A DNA stretch of 64,000 nt. Origin: Hippophae tibetana. Its lineage: Eukaryota > Streptophyta > Magnoliopsida > Rosales > Elaeagnaceae. This document shows positions 35,951 to 45,730 of this stretch, in pieces; position 1 is the first letter of the stretch, and each line of letters starts with the position of its first letter. The notes beneath the pieces were generated by a model. That model worked only from the letters and a program-made list of their open reading frames with translations. It was not told the DNA's origin and searched no databases. A program made the translations under genes and the position numbers. The stretch is from the NCBI GenBank assembly GCA_037013495.1, contig CM072802.1, positions 47,034,501 to 47,098,500 on the forward strand. Reading direction: 5' to 3'.

Positions 35951-36909
35951 CATTTAAATTTATTTTATAATATTATTTTTAGTTAAATAGTTATGTTTTT
36001 AAAATTAGTAGTTTATTCTTTTGTATTTCTTTAAATAACTAAATACTTACATTTATGCATGCACATTTTATGCATAGAATTCAAAAAGAATTATATTATA
36101 AAATAATCATAAAATTATCTTTTTTAATTTATAATATTATTTTTAATTTTTAATTTATATTAATTATATTATTTTTATTAAATAATTATTTATAAAAATT
36201 AATTTTAAACAAACACACGTAATTTACACGTGCTCACATCCTAAGATAGATATGTATATATAATCAGACAAATTGTTATGAAACCATGCACGTGCATTAA
36301 TTACACGGACAGGAAAATACCATGTGAATTACCACCCATTGGTCATTGGTGTACATTGGGATCACAAAATCTTTAATGTAGATATGTATTTACTTAAATT
36401 ATACCTTTAAATATGATATTAAAAAACTTATTATTTTACTAGAATATTATTTAACATTAAAATATAATAAATAATATAAAATACTAAATATTTTATATAT
36501 TCTTATGATGATAATAATAAAAAAATAATTAATATTTTTATAACAAAAAAAGATTAAATTCAGTATAATTTATTATTGACGTGTTTTTAAAAATAAAAAC
36601 TTTATTTTTATATTTAGAAATATCTCTCGTAATAAAACTATTTTAAATAAAAACTATTTAATAATATTATTAACTCTTTAAAATGGATAAATATTATTTT
36701 AAAAAAACAGCCACTAATAATTATATATACTTAAAAAATAGGTTAGAGAGGAATTTAATTAAAGAGAATAATTTTATATAATATCATTATAGCATTCATT
36801 AAATAATTATTAAAATTTTAATATATAAATTATATTAAATATTGGGGTTCCTTAGAACGTTTTGCACTTAAAAGAACATATCTGGGAGAAAAAACATGTG
36901 TTTGGAACG

Positions 36910-37301
36910 TGTTGAGACTCAATATCTTATAGAGAGAGATTAGAGAGAGATGCGTATAAAGGACTCAATATGTGAATCCTCATGAGTGGTCAATCTATTT
37001 ATAGCATATTTATGGATACAAGTATCAACTATATAATGTGCACATGTGATTACATGTAAGGGGATATGATCAGCCTAAAGTACAATGTGTTAGAGATACA
37101 GGTCGAGTATAACTCATGATGTCAAAAAACTCGTGGTATACTCGAGCTTGTACAATAAGTCAACGAGCTCGTGTTGTTCTTGGGCTTAGTTTTTCTAAGG
37201 CTCGATTTGACGTTGGGTATGGTTTGTATAAGGCACGATCTAACATTGGACATGTTTAGGTTACAAGGTCTGGTCTTTGGGTCGGTATGAATGTCCAAAC
37301 A
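36910..37301 (-). mobile_element. Left (3') LTR of Tat element D
   Basis: 392 bp, TGTTGAGAC...CCAAACA, homologous to 60423-60897. Outer flanks GAACG (36905-36909) and GAACA (60898-60902) form a TSD with one change. It is shorter than its partner because it has fewer copies of an internal ~36-bp repeat. Confidence 0.85.
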
Positions 37302-37302
37302 T

Positions 37303-37318
37303 CAAGTCCCCCACTCTT
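37303..37318 (-). other. Polypurine tract of Tat element D
   Basis: On -, AAGAGTGGGGGACTTGA directly precedes the 3' LTR, the standard position for a PPT. It confirms that D runs on the minus strand. Confidence 0.7.
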
Positions 37319-37407
37319 TCAGCTCGGGCTTTGGTCAGAAGTGGAAGAGTGAAAACTGGGCATAGGATATGAACCGTTCGACTCCCACCATAAATGTGTG
37401 TTAGTTG

Positions 37408-37441
37408 ATTGGATAGAGAAATCCAATGCCTCTATATAAAG
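37408..37441 (+). promoter_or_regulatory. Promoter of the antisense gene inside element D
   Basis: CTATATAAAG at 37432-37441 is a good TATA box, preceded by a CCAAT dyad ATTGGAT-agagaa-ATCCAAT (37408-37427). It points rightwards, opposite to D's own transcription, and sits just upstream of the + strand aORF exons. A start near 37465-37475 is expected. Inferred, not measured. Confidence 0.55.
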
Positions 37442-37759
37442 GGGTGCGTGGGCTAGGACTTATTTTCTTACCTGCAAAATTGAGAAATAGTGAGAGAAAA
37501 CGCTTTTTCGTTTCTTTTCGAGTGGTGAAAGATTTTTAGTTCGGTAGTAAGAATTCAGCTCACATTATAATATTATGTGTTGGGCCTTTTCGTATCCAAG
37601 CATTGAGAGCCTAATGATTTGCTACTTACTTTTCAGGTCAGTTTTTAAGAGGAACAATTTCTTTTACTTTCAAATCTTCTTTAGGTAATATCTTTTTCTC
37701 GTACCTTACCACCTGCTATTATTTTTTCTTTATTTATTTTCTTTGTAGCTTTTATCAAA

Positions 37760-38730
37760 ATGCATAGAGAAAGCAACATCTGCTTCTGGCTCTAGCTCGT
37801 GGAAGAGTCCCTAATATTCTAGTGTGAGCTCGAGTTCTTCTATTGAAATGCGTTAGTCTGTACCACAACTATCTACCTTTCCCCCCCTCGCTAGACCATG
37901 CAGACTATGAAATTGAGCGTGCCTCATACTCAGATTTTAGTGTCTAGGACATGGAGGAAAATAATAGGAATATAGGAACTGGCAAGCTGACATGTCGCGT
38001 TAGAGGCTAGGTGGTCGTTCCTAAAACTTTTGCGTTGTTGCCCCAAAATGAAGAGAGAATAAGGAAGAGCTATGACATCCCTCCAATAGTTCAGATAATG
38101 GTTCCTTCTAAGGGGGCATGTGATAGGGATGCACCTCCAATTGGGTAGATTGTTTTCCATGAGAAAGCTCTATGGCTAGGGATAAGGTTTCCTTTGTATC
38201 CTCTTATTAGGAAATTTTTGGTTAGGATGCAACTTCCACTGGGGAAATTGATGCCTAATGGGTGGAGATATCTACTCTACCTAAAACTTATTTATATGTC
38301 AAGAACTCGGGGTAAATTTGGATATGGCCGAGTTTAATGAGGCGTATGTTCTGAGCCTTAGACAGACTAAGCCATAAAAATGAGAAAAATTGGAAAGAAT
38401 ATTTTTTCTATGTTTCAGATAAGTGGGAGTCCCCCACATGTGATACTAGATTGGTAAGATGTGTCTGGAATAATACTAAGGTCTTGATGTGAAGTAGAGG
38501 TTTGCTGATATCCAAAACTATCTTCTTGAGAGAACGAATTTGAGGGCTCTTTTAAATACTCCACATTTTGTTGTGTGTGGGTTAATGAGGCATGGTGTCA
38601 TGGAGCCTCTTCTTAGGTTGACTCGTAAACCCCGAGCTTCTTCTAGTGCTCGGGCTTCTATTAAACAATGGACTCCTCCTATAGATTTTGGGGGACGGTT
38701 CGAGGTGATGCGGGAAGATTCTGACCATTA
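37760..38730 (+). pseudogene. Antisense aORF of Tat element D, exon 1 region (gypsy-type putative transposase domain)
   Basis: It lies between pol and the 3' LTR of D on the opposite strand. A Ser-rich start (ASASGSSSWKS) follows a TTCTTTGTAG acceptor near 37748, suggesting an intron in the 5' UTR (possible donor AGGTCAGT near 37637). At about 38152-38300 the frame reads FHEKALWLGIRFPLYPLI, then MQLPLGKLMPNGWRYL, resembling the domain Pfam calls putative gypsy-type transposon (Transposase_28), known as an additional antisense ORF in Tat elements. Several stops make it a pseudogene. Family assignment is from memory of the motif. Confidence 0.6.
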
Positions 38731-38837
38731 GTTTCTCTATTACCTTATTTATGCCCTCTTTTATTTTGTATGTATATATATATATATATATGTTTTTTTA
38801 AGGTGCTCAACCCATGTTATATATATATATTCTACAG

Positions 38838-39201
38838 ACCTATGGATTTGATCGCTGATCAATTCTTTGCTCGAATGAAGAGTAAGGTGACATTGGGAGG
38901 AATCGGTTCACCAACCAGTGCATGTCCTACTCCTAGGGGAGGATCCTCAGTGGGTAAGAAGAGGGGTAAATACTCTCAGAAAGGTCATAACTCTTGTCTA
39001 AAGAAGAAAAACAATAAGGTTGGTGCCGATGAAACCGCCTTTGACCCCGAACCTGTGAATATTTGTCCTCCTTTGCCAGAGCATCTGGGGACCTCAACTC
39101 CCTTTAATGGCTCCAAAGAATCTAGCAATCCTTTAAGGGATTTAAAGAGGGAGAGGCTATTGTTGAGGACCTTATTTCCAGTGCTAATGGGGTCGTACTG
39201 A
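38838..39201 (+). pseudogene. Antisense aORF of Tat element D, exon 2 region
   Basis: Open from a TTCTACAG acceptor: PMDLIADQFFARMKSK, then a basic low-complexity part (KKRGKYSQKG, LKKKNN) and a Pro-rich part (PPLPEHLGTSTPF), ending at a stop at 39199-39201. A (TA)n microsatellite (38773-38790) and AT-rich sequence precede it, as in a plant intron. No catalytic motif is recognised. Confidence 0.5.
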
Positions 39202-39425
39202 ATCGGGCCTTAGCACCCCGAGTATCTTGATTGATGTACGAACCAAATCTCAATGGATGGGTGCAAGGAGCAGCGCGCGGCTAGTTGCGAAGGGCCTATG
39301 TTGGTGGGATCATTCGTCATCAGCTATGTCAGGTGTGTTATATTTTTTCTTTGTAATATTCAGCGCACTAAAATGTGAGCTATTTAAAGTCTGAGCTTGT
39401 TAAGGTGAAATAGGCTCATGCATCA

Positions 39426-39872
39426 TTGCGCTTGAAATACACTGCTATACTTCCGAGAGCAACAAAGGGGGAGAGCGAGACCATTGATAAGGAGGAGAAG
39501 CTTAAAAAGGCTATCTTTGAGCTTAATGCTTGTGTTCGACGAGTTCCCAATTTGGAGGAGGGGACAAGGGAGGTGTATAGACAAGCTAAGGCCTCTATCA
39601 AGGAGACACGATATCAAGCCAAAGCTGACATGGGTACTATGGCATAGAACCTGGAGTCTAGTGTCAAGCAGGCATATGAGTTGGCAATGAAGTCCTTCAA
39701 GAAGGAGGCTAAAAGTAAATATTTGGACGAATATTACTTTCGCATTCTGAATATCCCCATTACACCATCCTATAATCGAGCCTACTCGACTGAGGAGGAG
39801 GGGGAAGGATTGGGATCCTCTAGTGGTGAGGATGGCCTCGAGGTTCTTGGGGTAAGGACTATTGATCTTTGA
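39426..39872 (+). pseudogene. Antisense aORF of Tat element D, C-terminal region
   Basis: One frame with a single internal TAG (39645-39647): EKLKKAIFELNACVRR, EVYRQAKASIKETRYQAK, stop, LESSVKQAYELAMKSF, YLDEYYFRILNIPIT, then an acidic tail EEEGEGLGSSSGEDG. The helical, charged C-terminus and acidic tail are typical of plant Tat aORF products. One nonsense change separates the two halves. Confidence 0.5.
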
Positions 39873-40165
39873 GCATTTTGTTTTATTACTTTTTTTGTAT
39901 ATTTTATTTTGAAAGCTTGATGTCTTTTTGGCTTGTTAGACTCAATCTATTACTTTGTACTTGTGAACGATTTTGAATAAATGAATTAATTTGGCTATTT
40001 ATTGTGTATTTATGATGTTGACCTACCTTTTGTCATTTATGTAAGGAAAAGAAAGAACGAAATTTATTTAATTTTCCTTTCCTATAAAAAGGGGTTAGAG
40101 AACAACAATTTGATTCACCTATTTGGGAAACAAGTTGGTACCTCTAAAATTTTTGCTCGTACATT

Positions 40166-40636
40166 ATGGATTCTGATCGGACAAATGGGGGGTTAGTTCG
40201 AGCTTTTCGTATTGCCAATGGTAGGCTTAAGGACGAAGTTAGTTTGCTTAAAGTTGAGGTCGTGAAACTTGAGCATAATGCTAAAGAGATAATGTGTGAG
40301 CTTGCTACTTGTAAGGAGAAATTAATCCAAACCCAAGCTCGAAAAAAGAGGACCTTGGCTAGTATGGCCACTCTTGTTGATAGAGAATCGCACTGGGCAA
40401 ATTTTTATATGAAACGATCTGAAAGTGTTTTTCTCAAGATTATGGAGGTTATCGAGGATCTGGAGCAGGGGCTGCTTTCCATGATGACCACGCATGTTGA
40501 ACCTGTGATATATGCTTGTGAGAAGGTTGTTGAGATTCAGGTTGAACTATTACTTTTGGTTGAGGAAAACGGTGATCCAGATACTAGTCATGTGTCCAAG
40601 TGCTTGAAGCGTTTGTATTATATATATATATGAGCT
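40166..40636 (+). pseudogene. Coiled-coil ORF fragment in Tat element D antisense region
   Basis: 155 codons from ATG: GRLKDEVSLLKVEVVKLEHN and MCELATCKEKLIQTQARKK predict a coiled coil, followed by FLKIMEVIEDLEQG and a short hydrophobic end running into a (TA)n tract. It resembles the central coiled coil of aORF proteins but lies downstream of the C-terminal piece, so it may be a rearranged or duplicated part, or a second antisense ORF. It is uninterrupted; expression is unknown. Confidence 0.4.
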
Positions 40637-40800
40637 ATGTGTAATAATTAATAATTTTTTTAATAATGAACAATCAGAGTGACATGTGTTAATGTATAGT
40701 GCCTATTTGGTATAATGTAAATGTAAGGTATTTATTAGGATCTAGGTCACTAAACCTAACTTTTGATTTATTCCTGACATGTGTAAATGTAAGGTATAGC

Positions 40801-41140
40801 GTCGACCTGGCTTCTAACTGAGGTGGGTCACTCGACCTCTTCAACTTGTTAGAATGCCTTACCTGATTTATTTATCTAGGTACCCAGCCCTTTATGCTCA
40901 TTATAATGGAAAGGGCTTGACCTGGTTCTTGATTGAGGTGCTCTATTGTTTTTTAACTTGTAGAGTGTCGACTTGGCTTCTCACTGAGGTGGGTCGCTCG
41001 ACCTCTTCAACTTGTTAGGGCACCCTACCTGATTTATTTATCTAGGTGCATACCCCCTCATTCTCATTATAATGGAAAAGCTTGACCTGTTTCTTGATCG
41101 AGGTGCTCTATTTTTTTAACTGGTAAAACGCTGACCTAAC
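40801..41140. repeat. Tandem repeat array in 3' region of Tat element D (left part)
   Basis: Units of 153-176 bp begin at 40801, 40977 and 41130, each with GTCGACCTGGCTTCT-like start, CGACCTCTTCAACTTGTTAG and TGATTTATTTATCTAGGT. The third copy is split by the Athila insertion and continues at 54882. Confidence 0.85.
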
Positions 41141-41439
41141 TGATGAGTGCTCAAAAAGCACTAAAATAACCATGATTTTATGTACCTTAATTGATTAAAA
41201 ATACATATATTTATATGTTTTATCATATATTTATATAAATTTGTCTTTTTCGGAATCACGGGTATTTTTATTGTTTTTCAGGTATTTTGGCTTAAAAACG
41301 CAATGTAAAGACTCAAAGAGGAATATTTGAAGCAATACATCACAAATATATCAACAAATAAGTGAGAAAAGGTCAACAAACATGGAAAAATCGGACGAAA
41401 TGGGTCGAAAAGGTCAAAAATGTCAAAAAGATGGAAATT

Positions 41440-41650
41440 GCGCGCCGCAGCCCAGCCGTGCGCGCAGCCCAGCGCCCCAGCGCCCAGCCGCGCACGCCCC
41501 AGCGCCCAGCCGCGCGCGCCCCAGCGCCCATTCCGCGCGCGTCCGCGCGCGCTGGCACTGTTCACGCGCGCCGAGCTGCGCGCAGCGACAGCCCCAGCGC
41601 GCGCGCGCAGCGCCCCAGCAGCCCCCCTCCGCGCGCCCAACGCGTTTTCG
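41440..41650 (+). repeat. GC-rich hypervariable segment in U3
   Basis: A block of CCCAGCGCC and GCGCGCGC short repeats, extremely CpG-rich in an otherwise AT-rich LTR. Counterparts in the other LTR copies (about 3800-3960, 7915-8090, 11930-12090, 33548-33615, 53130-53340) differ in length and order while both sides are conserved. Overlapping open frames here are Ala/Arg/Pro low complexity and are not genes. Confidence 0.8.
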
Positions 41651-41678
41651 CCCCATTTTTCACGTGCAGCCGCCCCTG

Positions 41679-41709
41679 TGACGTCATGCTGACGTCATTG
41701 ATGACATCA
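41679..41709 (+). promoter_or_regulatory. Tandem TGACGTCA (bZIP-type) sites
   Basis: TGACGTCA at 41679-41686 and 41690-41697, then TGACATCA at 41702-41709, about 80-110 bp upstream of the TATA box. The 3' LTR has them at 53366 and 53377. Related clusters occur in every family LTR in the window. TGACGTCA is the palindromic core bound by plant TGA/HY5-type bZIP factors; actual binding is inferred. Confidence 0.6.
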
Positions 41710-41787
41710 GCAATTCCAATACGCGTTTTTACATTTTTTAATATTTTTTTAACATTTTTTTACTCATTTTTTCTCTCCATCCTCACC

Positions 41788-41795
41788 TATAAATA
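41788..41795 (+). promoter_or_regulatory. LTR TATA box
   Basis: CTCACCTATAAATACCCC, conserved in the forward LTRs at 4085, 33740 and 53464. The likely transcription start (U3/R border) is about 30 bp downstream. Confidence 0.7.
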
Positions 41796-43206
41796 CCCCC
41801 CTTCCATTCACTTCAAAACACACCTTCAAAACTCACTTCTCTCTTCTTTCTTTCTCTCATTTCTTAGTTTTTAGTTTCTCTTAGTTTCTTTCTAAGTTTC
41901 TAAGCTTTTCTTAGTTTTTCTCTTAGTTTTTAGTTCAATTCTCTTAGGTTTAGTGTTCTTCTCTTTTTGAGAGGAACTTGTAATGTTTTTGTAATAATTT
42001 AGATTTTTGATTCAATATATGGAAGTGCAAATTCCGCTCGGAGGTTTTCTAGCAACGGGAATAGCGTCGAAGTTCTGTAAGGATTTTATTTTCTTTACAG
42101 TTATTTTTATGCTTTATTCTTACATGTTATATTCAACTTGTCTGTGGTTAAATTTAACTATGCTAGCTGTTTAGTAAAAATGATGTAATAACGACGTTGT
42201 TATGCTTGCGAAATATTAAATAGGTAAAAATCTTTAAAATGAATTGATTTTGTTTTTATTCAAGATTTTATATTAAGAATGTTAGAGAGAAATATATTGT
42301 TTTTCATTACAAACTTAAACCCGAAAATTAGATTTTAAGGTTTAGTTATCCGGTCTAATTTAGAGTAGTGCTCTTTTATTTGTTGGTACAATCGCCCGGT
42401 AGTTAGAGTGAAACTCTATTTCAAAAGTTTTTATAAGAATTATTATGTGAAAATGTATTGACAACATGTTTTCAATAGTGGTTTTAAAACTTGAAAGTTA
42501 GTACTCGGATAATTAAATTCTTAAGTTTAATTTGGACACCTTGAATAATGTTTAAATTGTCTAACCCCACCAAAGGTGGCATTTAAATGGTTCATTTTCA
42601 ATCTCTTAGAAAAAGGAATTAATTTAATTAAGCATATTAGTTATCAACCCCACCCATAGGTGTTAATTGATTTGTTTAGTTAACAAAGAATATCTAACCC
42701 CACCAAAGGTGGTATTTATATAAAAAAGAGAGAATCAATAAAATATCAATTTATATCTTTAATAACCTAGTTAATATGAGCAAGCATAATTAATTTAGTT
42801 ATTATATCCATAAATACTCCGCTAATATAAATGATAAAAATTTGCATGAATATTTATTGAATCCGTATATATGTTTATTTTTAGATAATTATTTATTGAA
42901 TTTGTATCTATGTTTATTTTTATGTTATTAGACTATATTTAATTAATCTGTATATATGTTTATTTTATGTTATTAGATTAGGAACACAAAAACCAAACTA
43001 TCGTGACAGGATGTTTAGGATTTAATTTCGTTTTTAAAAGTTTGAATAATAAATTAAAAACCACATACATTCCTTCCTTAGATCGACCTTGGGAGTATAC
43101 TTATCATTTTCTTCGAAATGATTCGTGCACTTGCGAGAGTTTTATAAATATTAAAACCAAAGTATTTGCGGGAATCGGCGATGCCGGTTTTCGTTCATCA
43201 AGTTTT

Positions 43207-43224
43207 TGGCGCCGTTGCCGGGGA
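43207..43224 (+). other. Primer binding site, tRNA-Asp type
   Basis: TGGCGCCGTTGCCGGGGA, 18 bp complementary to the tRNA-Asp 3' end, six bases after the 5' LTR. Confidence 0.93.
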
Positions 43225-44071
43225 AGGAATAGCGTTTTTAAATTATTTATCAAAATTTTAAAAACATTTTTGTGCTGTAAATAATTGTGATATTTTAATA
43301 ATAATCAAATTTCAAAATTCATAATAAATAAAAAAAATAAATAAAAAAATAAATAAATAAAAAAATAAAAAATAAAAAAATAAAAAAATAAAAAAATAAT
43401 TTTTTTTAATTGTAAAATAATTTAGAAATTTGAAATTTGAAGTAAAAAATTTTACCGTTCATGAATAGTAAAAAAAAAAAAAAAAATTTCAAAATTCAAA
43501 AAATTTTAAGTTAATAAGAAATAATATAGCGTGAATAGTAAAATAAAATTACCGTTCATGAATAGTAAAAAAAAAAAAAAAAAAAAAATTTAAAAATTCA
43601 AAATTTCAAAAACAAAATTTTTTTTTTTAAGTTAATAAGAAATAATATAGCGTGAATAGTAAAATAAAATTACCGTTCATAAAAAAAAAAAAAAAAAACA
43701 TTACTTGAATTTATACCTAATTAACTAAATAACATAAAAAGTAAAAATCTAAGGGAGTTCTGTCTAGGAGACTAGTTCTTGGAAGCCTTTGTGCCACTAG
43801 TCTTTCCTGGGAACGTTGCTCTGGCTAGGAGAATGGTATTTAAGGTGCCGTTTGCACCACCATTCTTTCTTGGGAGCACTCTTGGTTAATACTAATTATG
43901 TTACAAAAAAATAAAAATAAAAAAAAATAAAAAATAAAAAAAAAAAAAAATTTTTTTTTTTTAGGGTTTAACTAGTTTTGTTTAGTGTTTTGTATAAAAT
44001 AACATGTAAATTTTATCTAAATTTTTTTATTTTTGTTGACAGGAGTTTTAAATTTACGTTTACAATAGTCT
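43225..44071 (+). other. 5' leader of intact Athila element
   Basis: A-rich leader with homopolymer tracts and two to three ~100-bp repeats containing TTACCGTTCATGAATAGTAA and ATAGCGTGAATAGTAAAATA (43440-43700). The hairpin domain follows. A long pyrimidine tract ends in TTGTTGACAG at 44033-44042, 30 bp before the gag start, a credible 3' splice acceptor; a matching donor was not settled. Confidence 0.6.
43763..43876 (+). other. Tandem leader hairpins of intact Athila element
   Basis: Hairpin 1 (43763-43812): AGACTAGT/ACTAGTCT with outer TCTAGGA/TCCTGGGA. Hairpin 2 (43823-43876): GAATGGT/ACCATTC with outer GCTAGGA/TCTTGGGAGC. The two are diverged copies of one module and are conserved at 1452-1566. 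Confidence 0.6.
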
Positions 44072-45409
44072 ATGCGTGGTAGGAGATCCTTAGGAAACCC
44101 CCTTACACCATATGTAAATAAATTTCATAAATTTAAACAAGTGTCAACAAAACTGGATTCTACCCATCAACCTGTTTTTGAGCCAAACATAGAACCAAGT
44201 CTTAATCCTTTACTAGAACCAAAAGAAATGGAGGAAAACCAACATATTAGGGAAACCACAATGAAAGAGTTTGCAAGACCGGTAATAGGCACGGCAACTG
44301 CCGCTATCCAGTTGGGGGAGGCTGCTCGGAATTACGACCTTAAAAATATTCATTTTTCTATGCTTCCTTCCTTTTATGGGTTACCTAATGAAGATTCTCT
44401 TTCCTTTATGAGAGATTTCTATGCTACGGTCCAAACATTCCCCCTCGGTATTCTAAACGAGGATCAACTTAGGATGAGATGTTTTCCCTACACTCTAAAG
44501 GATAAGGCCAAAGCTTGGTTGATGTCACTTCCCCCAGGTTCTCTGATGACATGGGGTAACATTTACAACAAATTCATGGGAAAATTCTATTCCCATCAAA
44601 AAACATCAGAGTTAAGAGGAAAGATTGCTACTTTCTCTCAGATGGATGGAGAACCATTCCATGAAGCTTGGGATAGGTTCAAGATGTTTCTCACTCAGTG
44701 TCCCCATCATAGCTTTCCCCTGCAGTTGCAGAACCAATTCTTTTACGATGGACTTACACAACAATGTCAGTTCATTGTCGACAACGCTGCAGGAGGAGCA
44801 ATAGGAGAAAAAACTGCCTCAGAGACGTATAACCTCTTTGAGATGTTGGGTGCTAATTCCCAACAGAAAAGCTCCCGAGTGAGAAAAGCTGGAGTTCATG
44901 AAATCGACTCCAGTAATGAAGTTCAACAACAACTTGTTCAACTGACTAAGCAAGTTGCCCTTCTCGCTACACAAACCAACACCAATAATGATCAATATGG
45001 TTTGTATAGCAACATGGGACATGGTACTGAAGCCTGTCCATATCAAGGAGAAACAACTGGACCTGAACAGGTCAATGTGTTGGGAGCATATCAACAGAGA
45101 CCAAGGTTTGATCCCAACTCAAATACCTATAATCCTGGGTGGAGAAGTCATCCAAATTTCTCTTGGAGGCAAAACAACCCTCCTTTCACTCAAGGCTCAA
45201 ACCAGGCAGGTCAGCAATTCCACCCACCTATTCCAAGAAGCATTCCCAATAAACCAACCCTGGAGGACAACTTGAATTCTTTTATTCAAGTCTGTAGGGA
45301 TAATCAATCTAAAACCAATCAACGGTTGGACTCTGTGGAAGCTTCTATCAAAAAGGTGGAAGTTCAAGTTGAACAGTTAGTTGAACATTTGCAAAAAGGC
45401 AAAGACTAA
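44072..45409 (+). CDS. gag1: Free-standing Gag (first gag of intact Athila element)
   Basis: 445 residues, ATG to TAA. Capsid-type Gag of Athila: residues about 65-270 carry AARNYDLKNIHFSMLPSFYG, then [20 protein letters not shown], then FYSHQKTSELRGKIATF, HEAWDRFKMF and DNAAGGAI. It aligns with the first ~360 residues of the downstream Gag-Pol at roughly 70% identity in the capsid core. An extra ~52-residue N-terminus precedes Met53, which aligns near the Gag-Pol start. The zinc knuckle is damaged: the positions equivalent to C255 and C258 of Gag-Pol are Y309 and Y312, while H317 and C322 remain. The C-terminus is coiled-coil-like (LDSVEASIKKVEVQVEQLVE). It may supply structural Gag in excess over Gag-Pol; alternatively it is a decaying duplicate. 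The uninterrupted frame favours recent function. Confidence 0.93.
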   Translation: MRGRRSLGNPLTPYVNKFHKFKQVSTKLDSTHQPVFEPNIEPSLNPLLEPKEMEENQHIRETTMKEFARPVIGTATAAIQLGEAARNYDLKNIHFSMLPSFYGLPNEDSLSFMRDFYATVQTFPLGILNEDQLRMRCFPYTLKDKAKAWLMSLPPGSLMTWGNIYNKFMGKFYSHQKTSELRGKIATFSQMDGEPFHEAWDRFKMFLTQCPHHSFPLQLQNQFFYDGLTQQCQFIVDNAAGGAIGEKTASETYNLFEMLGANSQQKSSRVRKAGVHEIDSSNEVQQQLVQLTKQVALLATQTNTNNDQYGLYSNMGHGTEACPYQGETTGPEQVNVLGAYQQRPRFDPNSNTYNPGWRSHPNFSWRQNNPPFTQGSNQAGQQFHPPIPRSIPNKPTLEDNLNSFIQVCRDNQSKTNQRLDSVEASIKKVEVQVEQLVEHLQKGKD

Positions 45410-45730
45410 TTCAATGAAGAGGAGACATTGAGTTTTTCATTCTGCAATCTCCAAGCAACGTCTTACTAGAAGACGATAAATTTTAGTCCTGTATGGGAGG
45501 TCACCCATTATTGTATTTTCCTTTGTTTTAGTTTGCGTGTAATAAAAATTCAGATGAAATAAAATTCGTTTGTTTCAAACATTCTGTCCATTCGTTTAAA
45601 AAAAAATTTAGGTTCCTTGCACTTTTTGCATTTACGTTTTATCAAGTTATAAATATTTTTTAGAGATATCTACTAAAAGCAAATTGTTGATACACAATAG
45701 GAGGAGGATCATTTTCAACTACAAACAACC
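45410..45730 (+). other. Spacer between gag1 and gag-pol
   Basis: 321 bp with multiple stops in the gag frame. Begins with AAGAGGAGACATTGAG, then a hairpin pair at 45458-45474 (CGTCTT/AAGACG) and 45492-45507 (ATGGG/CCCAT, loop AGGTCA), related to 50915-50963. It ends AACAACCATGGG, a good plant start context for gag-pol. How ribosomes reach the second ORF (reinitiation, splicing or an internal start) cannot be read from sequence. Confidence 0.6.

Larger units (their letters stand above)
41141..43200 (+). mobile_element. 5' LTR of intact Athila element
   Basis: 2060 bp, TGATGAGTGCTC...TTCATCA. Compared with 52829-54876 I find three substitutions (near 41552, 42035 and 42605), an 11-bp indel near 41740 and length changes in the GC-rich segment. 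The core promoter is TATAAATA at 41788-41795. Confidence 0.96.

Noticed and set aside
38773..38790. (TA)n tract as a functional element
   Set aside because: Simple microsatellite in a probable intron of the decayed antisense gene; nothing more can be supported.
41278..41874. Long overlapping ORFs on both strands in the GC-rich LTR segment (also at 3665-4172, 52966-53468 and 33398-33856)
   Set aside because: They are open in up to five frames because the segment has few stop codons, encode Ala/Arg/Pro low-complexity sequence, and the DNA varies by indels between copies.
43003..43284. Conserved short ORF near the LTR end, repeated at 279, 5167 and 54679
   Set aside because: It begins at GTG, lies across the LTR R/U5 region, and its conservation is explained by LTR identity. 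The copies have different C-termini and no codon-level signal is apparent.
45410..45730. Readthrough or frameshift fusion of gag1 to gag-pol
   Set aside because: The two ORFs are in the same phase, but several stops in the 321-bp spacer make simple readthrough unlikely.
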